The notes: generated by a model not told the origin, from the letters alone. A stretch of 64,000 nucleotides of DNA from Isochrysis galbana (GCA_018136815.1 CM030940.1:204701-268700), one strand, 5' to 3'; counted from the stretch's first letter, positions 42,060 through 53,675 are shown. A program made the numbers and translations.

Positions 42060-43544
42060 AGGGTTAAGGGTTAAGAGTTGAAAAGTGAAGCATCTATCAT
42101 CTATTTGGGTGCTTCGCCTTATTATGAAAATCGAATCATCTCCAAGGAGCAAGTGGGCTTTGTGCCTAGGAGGATGATAGGCGAAGCCACCCATCTGCTA
42201 AAGCTAGTGCAAGCATACCTGGATGACGCAGACGAAGAGGGATTAGCCCTGGCGATAGACTGGGAGAAAGCTTTCGATAGAGTCAGTTGGGATTATTATC
42301 ATAAAGCGATACAGGCATTGGGTTTCGGCCCCGGTTACTCTAGATGGCTAACACTATTAACTAATGCGGATTCCCTTCCGATCAGATGGATCAAGTGTCG
42401 CATTCGCGATGTCTCAGAGGCAAAAAGAAATAACAGTAAAAGAAAAACAGTAAACAGTAAAAAGAAACAGAGGAAGAAAGAAGAAGAAGAGTGGAAAAGA
42501 AGAGAAAAAAACCCAGAGTATATAGGGCGGTTCTCAGCCCTTCCCATCGGCCCTATGGCTACGTAAACTCTCGCGTGGCATAGTGGTTCAACCCACCGCC
42601 TTCATACCAACCTTTTGCTCTGGGTCGCGAGTTCGAGTCCGGACGGAGCGCTCTGCAGTTCGAGCCCCGCTCCTTCTCCTCTCCGCTCTTCTTCTACAGT
42701 TAAATTCCACGCTCTTCGTCTACCGTTAAATTCCGCACTCCGTCTACCGTTAGAAATCCTGCCTCTTCCTACTGTTAAAAATTCCGGCTACCGTTAAAAT
42801 CCTGCCTCCGTCGCCTTGCCAAGACATTTCCTCTGCCTTCCTGCCGACTTCCTTGCCAGTTCCTTCCGCCCCGGTTTCCCGCTTGTCTCTAAATCGGTTT
42901 CACCGCATTACGACCAAGCTTAGTGGGGAAAACTCCTCGTCCAGTTCCGTTACCCGAAAATCTCGTTCATCTCGTTACAATCCAAGCTGCGGCATGATTT
43001 CCACATCAAGGCCAATGGTAGACGCAGCAATCCCTTCACGATACATTGCGGCATGCCCCAAGGGTGCCCGCTATCGCCCCTAGCTTTTCTCTTAGTGGCC
43101 GAAGGCCTGACACGACTAGTCAACGCCGACCCTGAGATGAAGGGAATCACAATAGGACCTAGAGAGTTAAGGCTTTCGCAGTTTGCCGACGACACGCAAA
43201 TTTTAGCGAGCTCTTTCGAGTCACTTGAGAGGGCGATGCACATCTTAGAGAGCTATGGAACCGCCACCGGGGCTAGGGTGAACAAAAACAAGAGTATACT
43301 AATAAGAATGGGATCGCTTACAGGGGCGCAGGTCCCCGAGACGCTAGCTTATCTTAAAACACTCGGCGAAGGCGAGTATGCGACCATTCTAGGAGTCCCT
43401 TTCTGGGAAGACCTGAAGCAAACCATCTCCACATCCCATTCAACCTTAGCTCTCCCCATGACCAACTCTGCGGAGCTTGTCTTTGCTTACTTTTGCTACC
43501 ACATTCAGCATGCGGTGCTGCACTCGGGCGTCCGCTCGCACTAG
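42060..43544 (+). mobile_element. LINE reverse-transcriptase fragment split by a SINE
   Basis: The first part (42135-42395) encodes RT motifs: KEQVGFVPRRMI, LAIDWEKAFDRVSWDYYHKA and GFGPGYSRW. After the SINE (42396-43004) the frame resumes: GMPQGCPLSPLAFLL, SQFADDTQILAS (the catalytic FADD variant of YADD), GARVNKNKS, ILGVPFWED. Residue order and the exact rejoining WIK|ANGRRS show one interrupted ORF2. It is 5' truncated (no endonuclease seen) and ends near 43440 in unmatched sequence. The GCPLSP and FADD forms fit L1-like plant/protist LINEs. Confidence 0.85.
42396..43004 (+). mobile_element. tRNA-related SINE inserted in LINE ORF2
   Basis: Flanked by the direct repeat ATCAAG (42390-42395 and 43005-43010). 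The homologous sequence at 58116-58495 defines the left boundary (TGTCGCATTCGCGATGTCTC). It contains pol III promoter boxes: A box TGGCATAGTGG (42576-42586) and B box AGTTCGAGTCC (42630-42640). A TATATA motif lies at about 42519. The part after the B box has degenerate TACCGTTAAAATTCCG units. The tRNA-like region does not fold into a good cloverleaf. Confidence 0.8.
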
Positions 43545-43944
43545 AGGAGTTTTATTTTAGACCTTTTGGAGCAGTAGGCAAGCGGATTGGACACTTAGAT
43601 GACAAAACCAAGCTTGGTGATCACTGAAGGTCTCAAAGAGGGCAGTCAAAGCAATATTTCATCTCCTGGGGACCATGGGTAGAAGAGCTCCCCATTGAGT
43701 GGTATCAGCCGTTTCTCCCGTTTCTAGGACAAGCAGCAATTCCGACCAGGTGACCCGTAAACGCGTCACAAAACTTGGTGTTGCTGAGGGAATGGTGCCT
43801 AGGTACACCTGGAACATTTAATGAGGACATGCATGTGGTAACTCAATAGCCAAGGTTTGGGACAAAATAACATGGTATGCTCATGCTCTCACCTAGCAAA
43901 GTCCGTCCTAGTTTCTAGGACTGGTCCTAGAAAGCTGGGTACCT
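43545..43944. other. No gene recognised
   Basis: Sequence between the LINE fragment and the ORF1 copies. No frame or repeat was matched. Confidence 0.4.
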
Positions 43945-44357
43945 TTATCCGTAAAGGCCCCCATGACCCATGAGGGATTGTTGTGTGAAGCGCCCGCCCC
44001 CGAGGGGTGCACTGATGGTAGGAGTTGCCTCCATGGGGGTGGCAGCAGAGCTGCGACACCCCGTGGGGAGTCCTTGAGGGGGTGGCAAGGCGGCGGCGGT
44101 GGGGGCGAGAGTCTGAGTCTGGTTCTGTTGGTCTGCAGGGAACAAGACTTTGCCTGTTCCCTGTCTCTGTCTCTGTGGCTGCAAGGGAGGAGAGGGAGGC
44201 GGGGCCATGTCGACGTCTTGGTCGGGAGGGGCAGCGGCCTGGGAGCGCTTCGGCTCCGGCGGCTTGGGTCGGCCCTTGTGGGGCGTCGTGACGGCGGGGG
44301 ACTGGGAGAGGGGAGCGGTCGGCGCGCGCTCCATCGCTGAAACTATAACAATAGTTT
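43945..44357 (-). mobile_element. Hairpin-headed LINE, intact ORF1 head
   Basis: Minus strand: perfect hairpin AAACTATTGTTATAGTTT (44357-44340), CAGCG spacer, ATG at 44334. The ORF reads MERAPTAPLSQSPAVTTPHK, then PPEPKRSQAAAPPDQDVDM and many Pro/Gln residues, ending near PMEATPTISAPLGGGRFTQQ with a stop at 43945. This is the longest undisturbed ORF1 start of this subfamily (129 codons). It is joined at 43945 to unmatched sequence, so the rest of the LINE is missing. Confidence 0.7.
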
Positions 44358-44389
44358 TTTCATGCTACGTAGACGTAGAGCGTAGAGCC

Positions 44390-44607
44390 ATGGTGGCAAC
44401 CTGTTCGGTGCCAGTGCTCGCCACCCCGCGCGCTTGCGCGGGCGTGGTTTGGATGGGCTGGATGGGCTTTGAGAGGGCTCTCTGACGAGCCGCCTCGGGC
44501 GGGCCGTGGGCGTGCGGCGTCCCAGGTGGGGCGCAGTGGCGAGGGTCGCCTGGGGCTCTCGGGAGCGGTCGCGCCACGCTCCATAGGTCAAACTATAACA
44601 ATAGTTT
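44390..44607 (-). mobile_element. Hairpin-headed element, 5' fragment only
   Basis: Minus strand: hairpin at 44607-44590, ATG at 44584 (MERGATAPESPRRPSPLRPT). Same subfamily as 17169. It stops near 44390 after GTEQVATMALR-like sequence, just before the next hairpin head. Confidence 0.7.
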
Positions 44608-44609
44608 TC

Positions 44610-44827
44610 GAATAAGTTCCAAGGCATACGCATGAGCGCGCAGCGCCTCCGCAAACCGCAACCCCCCATGGGATATGAGAATATGACAACTGGATAAACG
44701 GCCGCTTCGCCAGCAACTGCTCGCGCGTGATCACTGGGGTGCGGGGGGCGCCCTCGGCGGGGGGGCCGAAGGAGAGGAGGGGTGCGCCGGCGCGCTCCAT
44801 GCATGGCGACCAACTATAAGGTTACTT
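44610..44827 (-). mobile_element. Hairpin-headed element, 5' fragment only (MERAA subfamily)
   Basis: Minus strand: near-hairpin at 44827-44809, start at 44799 (MERAGAPLLSFGPPAEGAP). Similarity to the other MERAA heads ends at AKRP near 44700; the remainder to 44610 is unmatched. It forms a head-to-tail series of three with the two preceding entries. Confidence 0.65.
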
Positions 44828-45228
44828 GCTATTCTCCTCTGAAGTATAAAGTACAAAACGGCATCGACAATGTCTAGAAGTCACAAACACAGTCCATTAT
44901 CCTATCGAGGTGATACAGAGCACGTGCTGTACAACTTCAATCAATTGCAGCAAGCCCATCCTGCGCCCGAACATGCCTAAAGGATTGATGGATGAGATTG
45001 CACTTGCAAATCGCAAAAAAGTGAGAAAGCACACTATTCGGAACAAGGACATGTTGTCCGTTTCATATGCGCGGGCAAGGTACTGTGTTCGAGTCTTGAT
45101 GCGCCTAGAAGTGCCACAACCACCTTCACATCGATAGCAAAAAAAGCGCTCCCTCCGATTGCGCATCCACCAAGTCCGTGCGTAACTAGAGTTTGTTTGA
45201 AGCGGATCATCCTGTCTCACGTGTGGGT
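44828..45228. other. 3' flank of CABLES; no gene recognised
   Basis: No frame is supported. Confidence 0.4.
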
Positions 45229-48200
45229 TCACACCTCACGCTCGTCCTCCGCGTGCGGCTGCAGGATGTTGGCAATGTAATCTTGGAAGTTGGACTCGCC
45301 CAGGTACTCGTGAGGCGTGCGCTCCGCGGCCTGCGCATCCGGGAAGGAGGAGTATTGGGATGATGCAGCCCATGTGTGTGCGAAGCTCACCAAAAGTTCA
45401 AGGCAGGTGCACGTCCGGATCGGATTCTCTTTGCGAACGGCACTATAAAACGGGTAAGCGAGCAGGCATCACTGTCACCTGCAAGAGGCGAGTGAAGTGT
45501 GGATAGACCTCGTGCGGCTCCATATTCAGGTCGAAACCTAGCTCGACGTATGCTGACCATTCGGACCTGGTCACATGGATTAGGGCAGCGCGTTGAAGTT
45601 TAAGAAAGAATGGGGTCGGCGACACGCGGCAAGGGGTTGGGCGGGGCCGTACAAAATCCTAGGCGGAGCTGCGGCGACCGGCTGCATGGTGGTCGGGATG
45701 GCCGAGTCTGGGGACTCACGAGCCCACATTACGCATCAGGGCATGGGAGAGATTTGCATCTTAGGGGGCGCAGCTTAGGACGGTGTGCATGGCAAGGAGC
45801 CCCCAGCATGGTGGATATGCGGTGAGGCCCACCGAAAGATTGTTGCCCTAGGGATGGAGTAATTCTTCTCGACCAACTCGAGCAGCCCGGGCAACAGTTC
45901 CGGCTCGTTCCACTTCGCGGCAAGGACAAGGCAGACGGCGGCCATAAGCTTCCGGTTGGGCTTGTGCACCACGCGTCGCAGAACGAGCTTTTCGAGGTAC
46001 ACATGGGCGAGCGCCGCGGTGGCAAGCTCGCCGTCGAGAGCAGCCACCCACTCGTGCATGGATTGCTTGGAGGCGCGAAGTTTTGATAGGGTGAAGCCGC
46101 GCGACACCCACTGGTGCTTGAGCGCCCATCTGCCCACCCCGAGGGTTTGGGTGTGAGCCAGAGGCGTGAGCTATGGGGCACACAGTTCTCGATGGCTAGC
46201 GCGTGAAGCCGGTGAGCATGCCAGAGGGCCTTCCGGGGAGACGACGTACTGTTCGTTGAGCTGCGCTTTGAGCGCACGAGGCTTCACGTACGGCACGACG
46301 CTCTCGACGAAGCCAGGCAAGTTCATAACCATCCGCGCTTTGCCAGACCTGCATGGAGGGGCGATATGTGTTGTGGCTGCGGCATGGCGCGGAGGGCTCG
46401 TATCTGGCGTGTTCGCCATCGTGCGTGCGGTGCACCGCAGCGTTGCGATGGCGAGGCTGCCACGCACTGCAGTGTGGGATCATCGAGGAAAAAGGGGTCG
46501 TAGCGAGCCGGGCCCGCAGCGAAGCGTCCTGGTCTCCATCTCGGCGGTGGCCGATGCAGTGACCCAATCCCGACACCAATGTCGAGCTTGTGCTGTCCAT
46601 AATCGGCGTCGCCGTTATTCGGCGAGATGAGGAAGCCATACGAGACGCCTTTGAGCTTGACGTCCGAATAGCTCTCTACGAGACACCACGGCCGCTCAAG
46701 TTTGCGCTGGCGGGAAGAGCGATGGGCTGGCATGCACAAGTGACGACCCTCACAACACCGAGCGGAGGAGCAAGGGTGGCATGCGCGTGCCGCATGAGAG
46801 ACGGGAGCGCCGCGACACCAACCCGGGCCCACCCACCCAATGAGCCAACCGTGTGCCACACACACAGCACGAGATGTGCCGATCATTAGAAGAGGGGTGG
46901 CGAACAGCCCCTCAAATGATTGGGGCGGCACAGCACCTTCAAACTGATCCGCTGACTCATCTTCCATGTTGGCCGGTTTCAAAAGCGCGCCCTCGTCGCT
47001 GCCATTTGGCGGCCCCAAACCTTCGCCGGAAGCGTGCACCGTGCCTGTGGTGACCAAGGCACCGTCGATGTCGGCGGCGCCGCCCAAGGGCGCGATGCGC
47101 TTCGACCGCTTCTGTGCAGCCTGCAGCGGGGACACGGGGGTGGTGGCTGGTTGAGTCGCTGGTTGAGCAGAAGGGAAGCTAGTACGGCTTACCCCACGTC
47201 GCAGAAGGCGGCTCACCTGCATCTGGCGCTGCCGTTGAAGATGCACGAGCTGCGACACAAACGGCGTCGTCTCCGGGCCACGCCTCCGAGCGCGCTCTTG
47301 ATCCTCACGGACCTGAGGAGGGAGGTACAAGAGTGATGCGTCCATCGGCACCCCAAGTTGCAGGACAACGAGCAAGTCGCAGTCATGCACGTGTGGGGAC
47401 GCCGACGTAGGCGCTTGCACGCGACGTGCCAGGGTGATGGTGCCACTCTCACAAATGGTAGTATCGAGAAGGCTGCAATCGGCAGCGCGCCGGCGCCGGG
47501 TGTCAAGAGAAGGCGCGCTCCGAGCACAGCCTCGGGAGCATCCTCGCTAGCCACGTGGGTGTGCCCGTCTAGGCCCCCGCCGCCTGCTGCCGCCCCCGCC
47601 AAGTAGCTACTCCCGGTCCCCGAGACGGCCACGCCGGACGATGCACCGCGCTCTTGTACCACGCCTGCGTTGCCCGGAGGCAACGCGCGCGTAGCCGCAC
47701 CAATCGCTCGCACGCGCGTGATATCAAGCACCCGTAAGCTCGCACTGCGCCCACTCAGAGCGCTGCCCTCGCTGCCAATTGCCCGCGGTCGAAACATCGA
47801 AGGCAAACTACTGCTGCGTCTTGCACCGTTCGGCGAGCAGTTCCGGCTACACGATGGTGACGCGCACAGCTGCTTGGTGCCGTCCTCCGCCGCAGGCGCG
47901 CCCTCCTTGCACTTGTCAGCGGAAGCATCAGGCGAAGCCGCCACCTCCGCGGCGATGTGCACTGCTGCCGGACAAGTCCCGTGCGCATCCAAGCTTGCGA
48001 CACGTCGAAAGGAGGCGGCCTCTAGCTCCCTGCCCGCGGCTCCAATGGAGCACACAGAAGCAGCCGCACGCATCGCATCGGAGCTGGCACCCTCGATCAC
48101 GAACGGCCCGTCAATGTTTTGTCTCCGCTCAGAAGTGATGCAGCTCATCGGCGACATGGAAGGCGGAACCAAACCCATCGGTGTGGGCGAGCAGAGTGTG

Positions 48201-48673
48201 ATGGACGAGAGGAATGCGACTGCAAGAGCGCCGTCGCGCGCGGCCGCCTCGCCTTCGTCAAGCTCGACTGGCGCCAGCTTGGAGAGGCTCGACCGATTCG
48301 AGACCGCCATGGTCTCCGCGGAGAGTTGCGCGTTCGTGAGCGCGGGAGAGTAGCGCACAGAGGTGGCCGCCGACGGCGCGCCACCCTCGAGCAGCAGGCA
48401 TCGCGCCGAGGCGGCCGAGCCATCGTTATGCTCGTCATCTAACTCGATTTGGCAGCTCGACGCGCAACATGAGAGACCGGCATGCGAGCTAGAAGCAGTG
48501 CCCGCCTTTGAGGCGCGCGAGTGAACGATGTGCGACGGCTCGGCCACCAGCCGGATCGACGAGAGGAACGCCTGTGCGCGCGACGGGTTGGCGACGTCAG
48601 GCGGGGGCAGATGGCGGCGCGCATGACCGCGGCAGGTTAGCGAGACAGCCCCGTCTTTGCTGGACTGCCGCAT
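45229..48673 (-). CDS. CABLES-type cyclin (CDK5 and ABL1 enzyme substrate homologue)
   Basis: Start ATG at 48673. The first exon runs to about 47430. Later exons placed by frame: one ending at 46468, then 46348-46250, 46129-45833, 45566-45479 and 45330-45229. Introns between them are 119, 120, 266 and 148 bases; one has the donor GTACGT. CABLES marks in order: two FLSSI-x-L motifs in the disordered N-terminal part, AAFSILPF, a VSYGFLISPNN block (cf. VSYTQFLLPTN), YDPFFLDDPTLQ, SGKARMVMNLPGF then VVPYVKPRALKAQLNEQ (cf. YVKPSDLKK), and FTLSKLRASK. The cyclin box has LAHVYLEKLVL, HKPNRKLMAAVCLVLAAKW, and across a splice SEWSAYVELGFDLNMEPHEV. CABLES proteins bind CDKs in cell-cycle control. The central exons (47420-46470) are not fully resolved. 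Confidence 0.85.
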
Positions 48674-49267
48674 GCCGATTTAGCCGGCAGGCGTGGGCAT
48701 ATTGAGGAGCATGCCTCCCCTCTCAACCCCCCGCCTCCCCCAATTCCACGACCTCTCCCTCCGTCTGCCACCGACTCGCCTCCCCCTCCCCCTCTCCCTT
48801 CCCCCCCTGCCCCCCTCTGCTCTCCCTCACTTGCCCCCCCTTCCTCCCTGCCCGCTATCCCGCACCCCCTCCCCTCCCCTCATCCCCCCCCCCCCCTCCA
48901 CACACACACACCCCGACCCACCCCCACCCCCACACCCCTTTACCTCCTTCTCCCCCCCCTTCCACTTCACCTGTGCTGCCACCAGCTCCGCTACAGAGGA
49001 GAAGCCACACGAGCAGGTGCACGGGCACCCCGGCGAGCACGAGGCGCCGCAGCCCGCCCGCGGTCCGCCGTAGCCAGCCCCTCCACACCGCGCGGCCCCC
49101 ACAGCCCCCACAGACCCCATCGCCGACGGCCGCAGCCGCTCTCCTCCCCCACACAGCAGCAGGTCCTCCCTCCCCGCCCCCCTCTCCGCCTCCCCGCCCC
49201 CCCTTCCGCCCCCCCTCTCCTTCTCTCGGTGTATTCATGTGAATACTCCCTAAAGTAGTAAGTAGTG
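48674..49267. other. Upstream region of CABLES, pyrimidine-rich
   Basis: C/T-rich, with C runs and (CA)n (48898-48910). Frames here are Pro-rich artefacts. A GTGAATAC...GTGAATAC direct repeat (49238 and 49275) abuts the next fragment. Confidence 0.5.
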
Positions 49268-49279
49268 GATTCATGTGAA

Positions 49280-49437
49280 TACGTGGGCGTGGGTCGAGAC
49301 TCGCACTCCCACGCCCGCGATGGGCCTGCCGTCGAGCTGACCTTCCCCCCATCCCTGGTCGCCAGGCAGACAGAGGCCTCTGGGAGGCTCCCATGGCCAG
49401 CGAGGCAAGCGTGGGAGAAAAAAAATCTTCTTAAAAA
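49280..49437 (+). mobile_element. ORF1 fragment joined to an inverted LINE terminus
   Basis: 49280-49406 matches ORF1 at 17680-17805 (GTGGGCG, CGAGACTCGCACTCCCACGC, GGTCGCCAGGCA). It is followed at once by AAAAAAAATCTTCTTAAAAA (49410-49429), the complement of the LINE 3' end. The LINE tail therefore sits against ORF1 DNA in opposite orientation, as at 31978 and 58619. Confidence 0.7.
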
Positions 49438-50352
49438 TCACCGCTGCATACGTGCATGTGTTGTATTCCTGCCCATCTGAAGGCTGTAGGCATGAATATT
49501 CGTGTAAGGTACGCGCTCACAATTACAATTGAACAGTTCCCCGTGTTGCCACTGACGCACAAGACACACAGATTCGGATTCCCCATGGTCTCAAGTCCAG
49601 GTTCGCAGATTTTGGTCTCGAAATTTGCGATTCGAATTTTGTTTTTGCTGTTACTATAATTGTGGGCTCGTTTAAGGTAATAAACCGGCATGACTTCGAC
49701 TTCTCGTTCCGCAGTCGCTCTGCGAGACTCTCTCTCTCTCTCTCTCTCCGTCCTCCTCTCCTCGGCCGACGGAGGGAAGTTTCGTCCAAAACATTCTCCG
49801 GTCCCAGGATGTTCCGTGGGGGTCTCTCGGTCTCTCTGCGCTCCGCGAGGGAAAGGACGCGATCTCGCTCCGAGATCAGCCTCGCGCCCTCCCACGCTGC
49901 CCCGCCGTGCCCTCGGTCCCTCGCCCCCCCGCGGCAGGTTCTTCCTCTCGGCGTGCCATCCGTCGCCTCCGGCCGTTATATTATTCCCCCCCCCGCGCGA
50001 GGTTCTTCTCCTCCGCGCGCGGTTCGTTTCCTCCGGCCGTCGTTCGTCCCCCCCCCCCCGCGCGCGCTGTTCCCCCCCCCTCGCTTCGATTCCTCTCGCG
50101 ATTCCTTCGATGATTGCCTCCATCTCGTCCGTTCTTCTTCGCGATTCTCGCGGAGGGGGCACCGATGTTTAACGTTAGTTTCGCCGCGTTTTCGGTGAAA
50201 GAAAGGAAGAACGAATGGCACGCGCCTCGCGTCTCGCGTCTTGTTTCGTCGCCCCTTGCTCGTTGCTTGTCTAGAAGGTCTCTCCGCACATCGCCTTCTT
50301 CCCCCGGCGCGATTTTGGATCTCTCCTCGACCCTCCGCGTTGGCTTCAGCGG
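49438..50352. other. No gene recognised
   Basis: AT-richer at 49440-49690, then GC-rich with C runs (49987, 50051). No frame has recognisable features. It ends where the LINE copy begins. Confidence 0.4.
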
Positions 50353-52605
50353 CCTTTCTGGGAAGGGCTAGAAAACGACTCCTTCTGGGAGAAGCTATAC
50401 GCAAAGCTTAAGAAAAAGGTCGCAACATGGAGAGGTCTGAAGAGTCTCTCCATTCACGGGAGGACGCTACTAGTGAACTTCATAATCTACGGGACGCCGA
50501 GATATTGGCTATCCACGTCCACTCCTCCGGCATGGTTCATGGAGGCCATAGACTCGGACGTGCAAACTATACTGTGGGATAGGTCTCCCCGACTTCAGGC
50601 GGACGAACTAGGCTCCTCGCAAGAGGGTCGGAAATGGATAACCCTTCCGGCATATCCAAGGGTAGGCACAAGCGAGGACGGGCCCCTATTGGGGGTCGGA
50701 CTACTTCCCATGGCCGAACACACGAGGGCGCTCCAAGCGATACGGATAGTCCGATATCTAAACCCGTCAATGGCGGAATGGAAGATAGTCTTGGATCAAT
50801 GGTTCAGCCGCACCCCCTTAGGGCGAGCGGCGGTCTTTTCGAAGGTCGACTCGAAGAGCCTCACGGCTAGCATTCGCGGCAATAACACGCTCCCGGCCTT
50901 CTGGAAGCACGCGCTGGAAAACTTCAGAAGGATCAAATTCCTTAGGGGAGAAATCACACGAGAAGGCACTCAGGGCTCCCCGATATGGCACAATCTTTTC
51001 CACAAGCCTCCGGCTATTCATCACTCACATAGGTCGAAATGGGAGTCTCTACAGACAGTTATCGTTCACAACACCATAAACCCGGATACGGGGGACGTTT
51101 ACACTATGGAAGAATGCGCGGCTTACTTGCCGGACGGAGAACGTTGGATACGCCATAGGGGAAATTACATATCGGTAGGCCCCTTTCTTAAGTCGTGGGA
51201 AAAGATTTCTGAGTGGACGAGATCAAGACTAATACATACCATTTTCGATTATATGAACCTTCTTAGAAAACAAGCGAAGATTCCGCCCCCGGCTCCAGAG
51301 GAGCAAGAGATAGTCCCTCAGGAAGATCCGGACGCACACGATCTAGGCGAGATCCTAGTGGACATTAACCATAACTTTTATCTGCGCCGAAGAGGCGACT
51401 ACCACAAAGTCCAGCTCAATGTCATGGGAGAGCCCCACATCCACGAGCGGATTAGCCCGCAACTACTGCCCGACGAACTATACACCCCGCTGAAGTGGGG
51501 ACGTGCGTACGACGGCCCGGCGGAAACGGCGTACCCGTTACCTCAAGAATACATGCTAAACGGCACGCGTACAACACTAGAGGGTGTAAGTGTCAGGGAC
51601 TTGACTAAAGCGTTCCTCGCCTTGAGGAAAACCAAAACACAAAAATCCACACTAAGATGGGAAAAAAGGTTACCGGTCCTCTCGGGAAAGTGGAAACAAA
51701 TATCGCAATTATATAAATATAACTTTTTGACGCCTAGAGACTCTTATATGCATTTCAAACATGTCCTACATAGGAGGCTAGCTACAGCTAACCGCTTTGC
51801 TGACGATCCAACATGCCGCTTTTGCGGCATAGCCCCTGAAAGCTCCACCCACCTGGCCTCATGTATCGCGACGGAGCGCATCTTTGAATTCATAGAAGGA
51901 CTTCTGGGGATTAGCCTTAGGCCGGGATCCGAAACAACCCAACGACTTTTCTGCTATCAAGTGGACAGACCGCACCCCTCCTCGGGATACCTAGGCATCC
52001 TGGCGTGGAGGTACATCCTAACTGACTTTTATAACATCCAATATGGTAACGCGGACGGCAGGTCCGTTAGGTCGATCTTAAGGGCGATCCTTGCGAGATA
52101 CCACCTATTAGTAACGGCGAAAGTCGGGTTCTTTCAGAGGCTGAAAAAACAACGAGAGAATATGGGGCTACACGCCCCGAGTAACAAACACATTAAGAAA
52201 TTGATAAGTCCGCTCTACACGGTGGACAAGGAGTTCAACCTAGGAACATCGGAAGACCTCCTGCAGGCGGCGAGAGGTCTAGACATACGTAACATCACCT
52301 AAGGCACTTAATACCGCGTCTTAGAAGAAACCGCGGAGGATATCAATGATGATCCCACGATATACAATAGAAGGCAACCCGAATTAACACTAGCACAAAG
52401 GACGAATCACAGTCTCCAGCCCCCTTCTCTCCAACTCCCGGCCGAAGCAGCGCGCGCGGCCTCCCCGGAACCAGCTTCTCCGATAAAGAGGGAACTGGGA
52501 AAGGGGGAGGGGGTTGTCAGGGGTTAAGGTTGGGTAGTAGGGAGGTACACTAGCACACTGCCTCACGCCGCACGAGTAGCGGGGAATTTTAAGAAGATTT
52601 TTTTT
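50353..52605 (+). mobile_element. 5'-truncated LINE with intact ORF2 C-terminal half
   Basis: The open frame runs from PFWEGLENDSFW (50353) to the stop at 52302 and continues from where the RT fragment at 43400 breaks off (GVPFWED), giving about 650 codons without a stop. It includes SIHGRTLLVNFIIYGTPRYW, the post-RT region, and a zinc-binding C-x2-C-x8-H-x3-C near 51810 (CRFCGIAPESSTHLASC) of the zf-RVT type. The 3' UTR of about 300 bases ends AATTTTAAGAAGATTTTTTTT. A second tail copy lies at 59939-60300. The undamaged frame suggests a recent insertion. Confidence 0.85.
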
Positions 52606-52988
52606 TCTTCTCCCTGTCGTATGTTTATATTGTTCTGAAATGCATCACGTATCTTGGAGGGAGGAAGGACAGGAGGGGACTGCGACACCCTCGCGACGGA
52701 GGTGGAGGTGGGGGGCGGGGTCCTTATAAATCCACTTATGATGTCTTCATTGAATTGGGATAAATTCCGTTCCTTCGTGCTTAGCAGCAAGGAGTCAAAC
52801 CACCGGTATACATGGGTGAAACCTCTAATCATCAAAGTTCTAAGCTGTTTCTGAATTTGGTCGAGTTCTTTGTATACAACGTCGACCCCAGGGCCTTCGA
52901 ATCTCCATCCATTGCTATCTCGGCGCAATAACACGCATTCAGTGTCGCAATCGGTGGGCAAAGCATACGCTGAATCTTGAACGTTCAT
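52606..52988 (-). pseudogene. Small protein gene cut by the LINE tail
   Basis: Minus-strand frame from ATG 52988: MNVQDSAYALPTDCDTECVL, then KELDQIQKQLRTLMIRGFTH, VYRWFDSLLL and ERNLSQFNEDIISGFIR. Its composition is lower in GC than its neighbours and looks like genuine coding sequence. From about 52605 the frame runs into the LINE 3' end (KKIFLKF...), so the original C terminus was lost or displaced by the insertion. Family not recognised. Confidence 0.5.
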
Positions 52989-53130
52989 GCCCGGCGCCCC
53001 CTTGTTCGTGTCAGAGGGACAAAAAAAATCTTCCCCCCGCTCACAAGGGACTCGGTGACCCTTTTATGACCCGACATGCTGCTTACCATACACGCAGTAG
53101 AATAATTTTCCAAGGTATTGATCTCATTTC

Positions 53131-53197
53131 CCTCCGGCTCCCCCTCCGGCTCCCCCTCCGGCTCCCCCTCCGGCTCCCCCTCCGGCTCCCCCTCCGG
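53131..53197. repeat. 12-bp minisatellite (CCTCCGGCTCCC)n
   Basis: About 5.5 perfect units, just downstream of the acetyltransferase stop codon. Confidence 0.95.
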
Positions 53198-53211
53198 TCA
53201 CGCCGCCTTCG

Positions 53212-53660
53212 TCACAGACTGACAACCATGTGCACCACCGCTTTCTCGCCGAGCCAAGGATGTCTCAAACGAAGGGAGGGGGCCTCGAGCCGACGGGGAA
53301 CTCCACTGCGGGCTACCCGGAAGCCCACGCGATGATACAACGAGACGGGCCCCGACTCGAGCAACGTCCACAACCACAGGCGCCGCATCCCTAGCTCACG
53401 AGCGACACGCATCGCTTCCCGTAACAAAGCCCTCCCAACGCCTTGACCGCGCCAATCGGGGGTCACCCAAAAGTCGCACAGCTCGCCCGAGCGCCCACCC
53501 GACAGCAGGTTCACGCGCACCAAGCCCTTCGTCGAAGCAACGGCGAACGCTCCTTTCGCGGGGCGCGAGTAAGACGGTGGGATATCGGCGCTCCAGTGCG
53601 AAAAGGGCACCACGTGCCACGTGCATCCTTCGTCGACCCAAAGAGCCGCCTACCTGTCCT
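53212..53660 (-). CDS. GNAT-family N-acetyltransferase, N-terminally incomplete
   Basis: The frame ends at 53212. The coding sequence can be read from about 53660, where GGACAGGTAG could be a splice acceptor, so an upstream exon may exist; no ATG opens the frame. GNAT core: GELCDFWVTPDWRGQGVGRA (acetyl-CoA-binding R/Q-x-x-G-x-G as RGQGVG), LLREAMRVARELGMRRLWL, then SLYHRVGFR. These match motifs A and B of acetyltransferases. The substrate is not predictable. A partial duplicate lies immediately upstream. Confidence 0.7.
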
Positions 53661-53675
53661 AACCCGAATTTTATG

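Noticed and set aside
42568..42650. Possible tRNA gene
   Set aside because: A and B boxes are present, but the arms do not pair into a cloverleaf and the same sequence recurs inside a SINE at 58 kb.
53131..53197. CRISPR-like regular repeats
   Set aside because: Contiguous minisatellite without spacers, in a eukaryotic genome.
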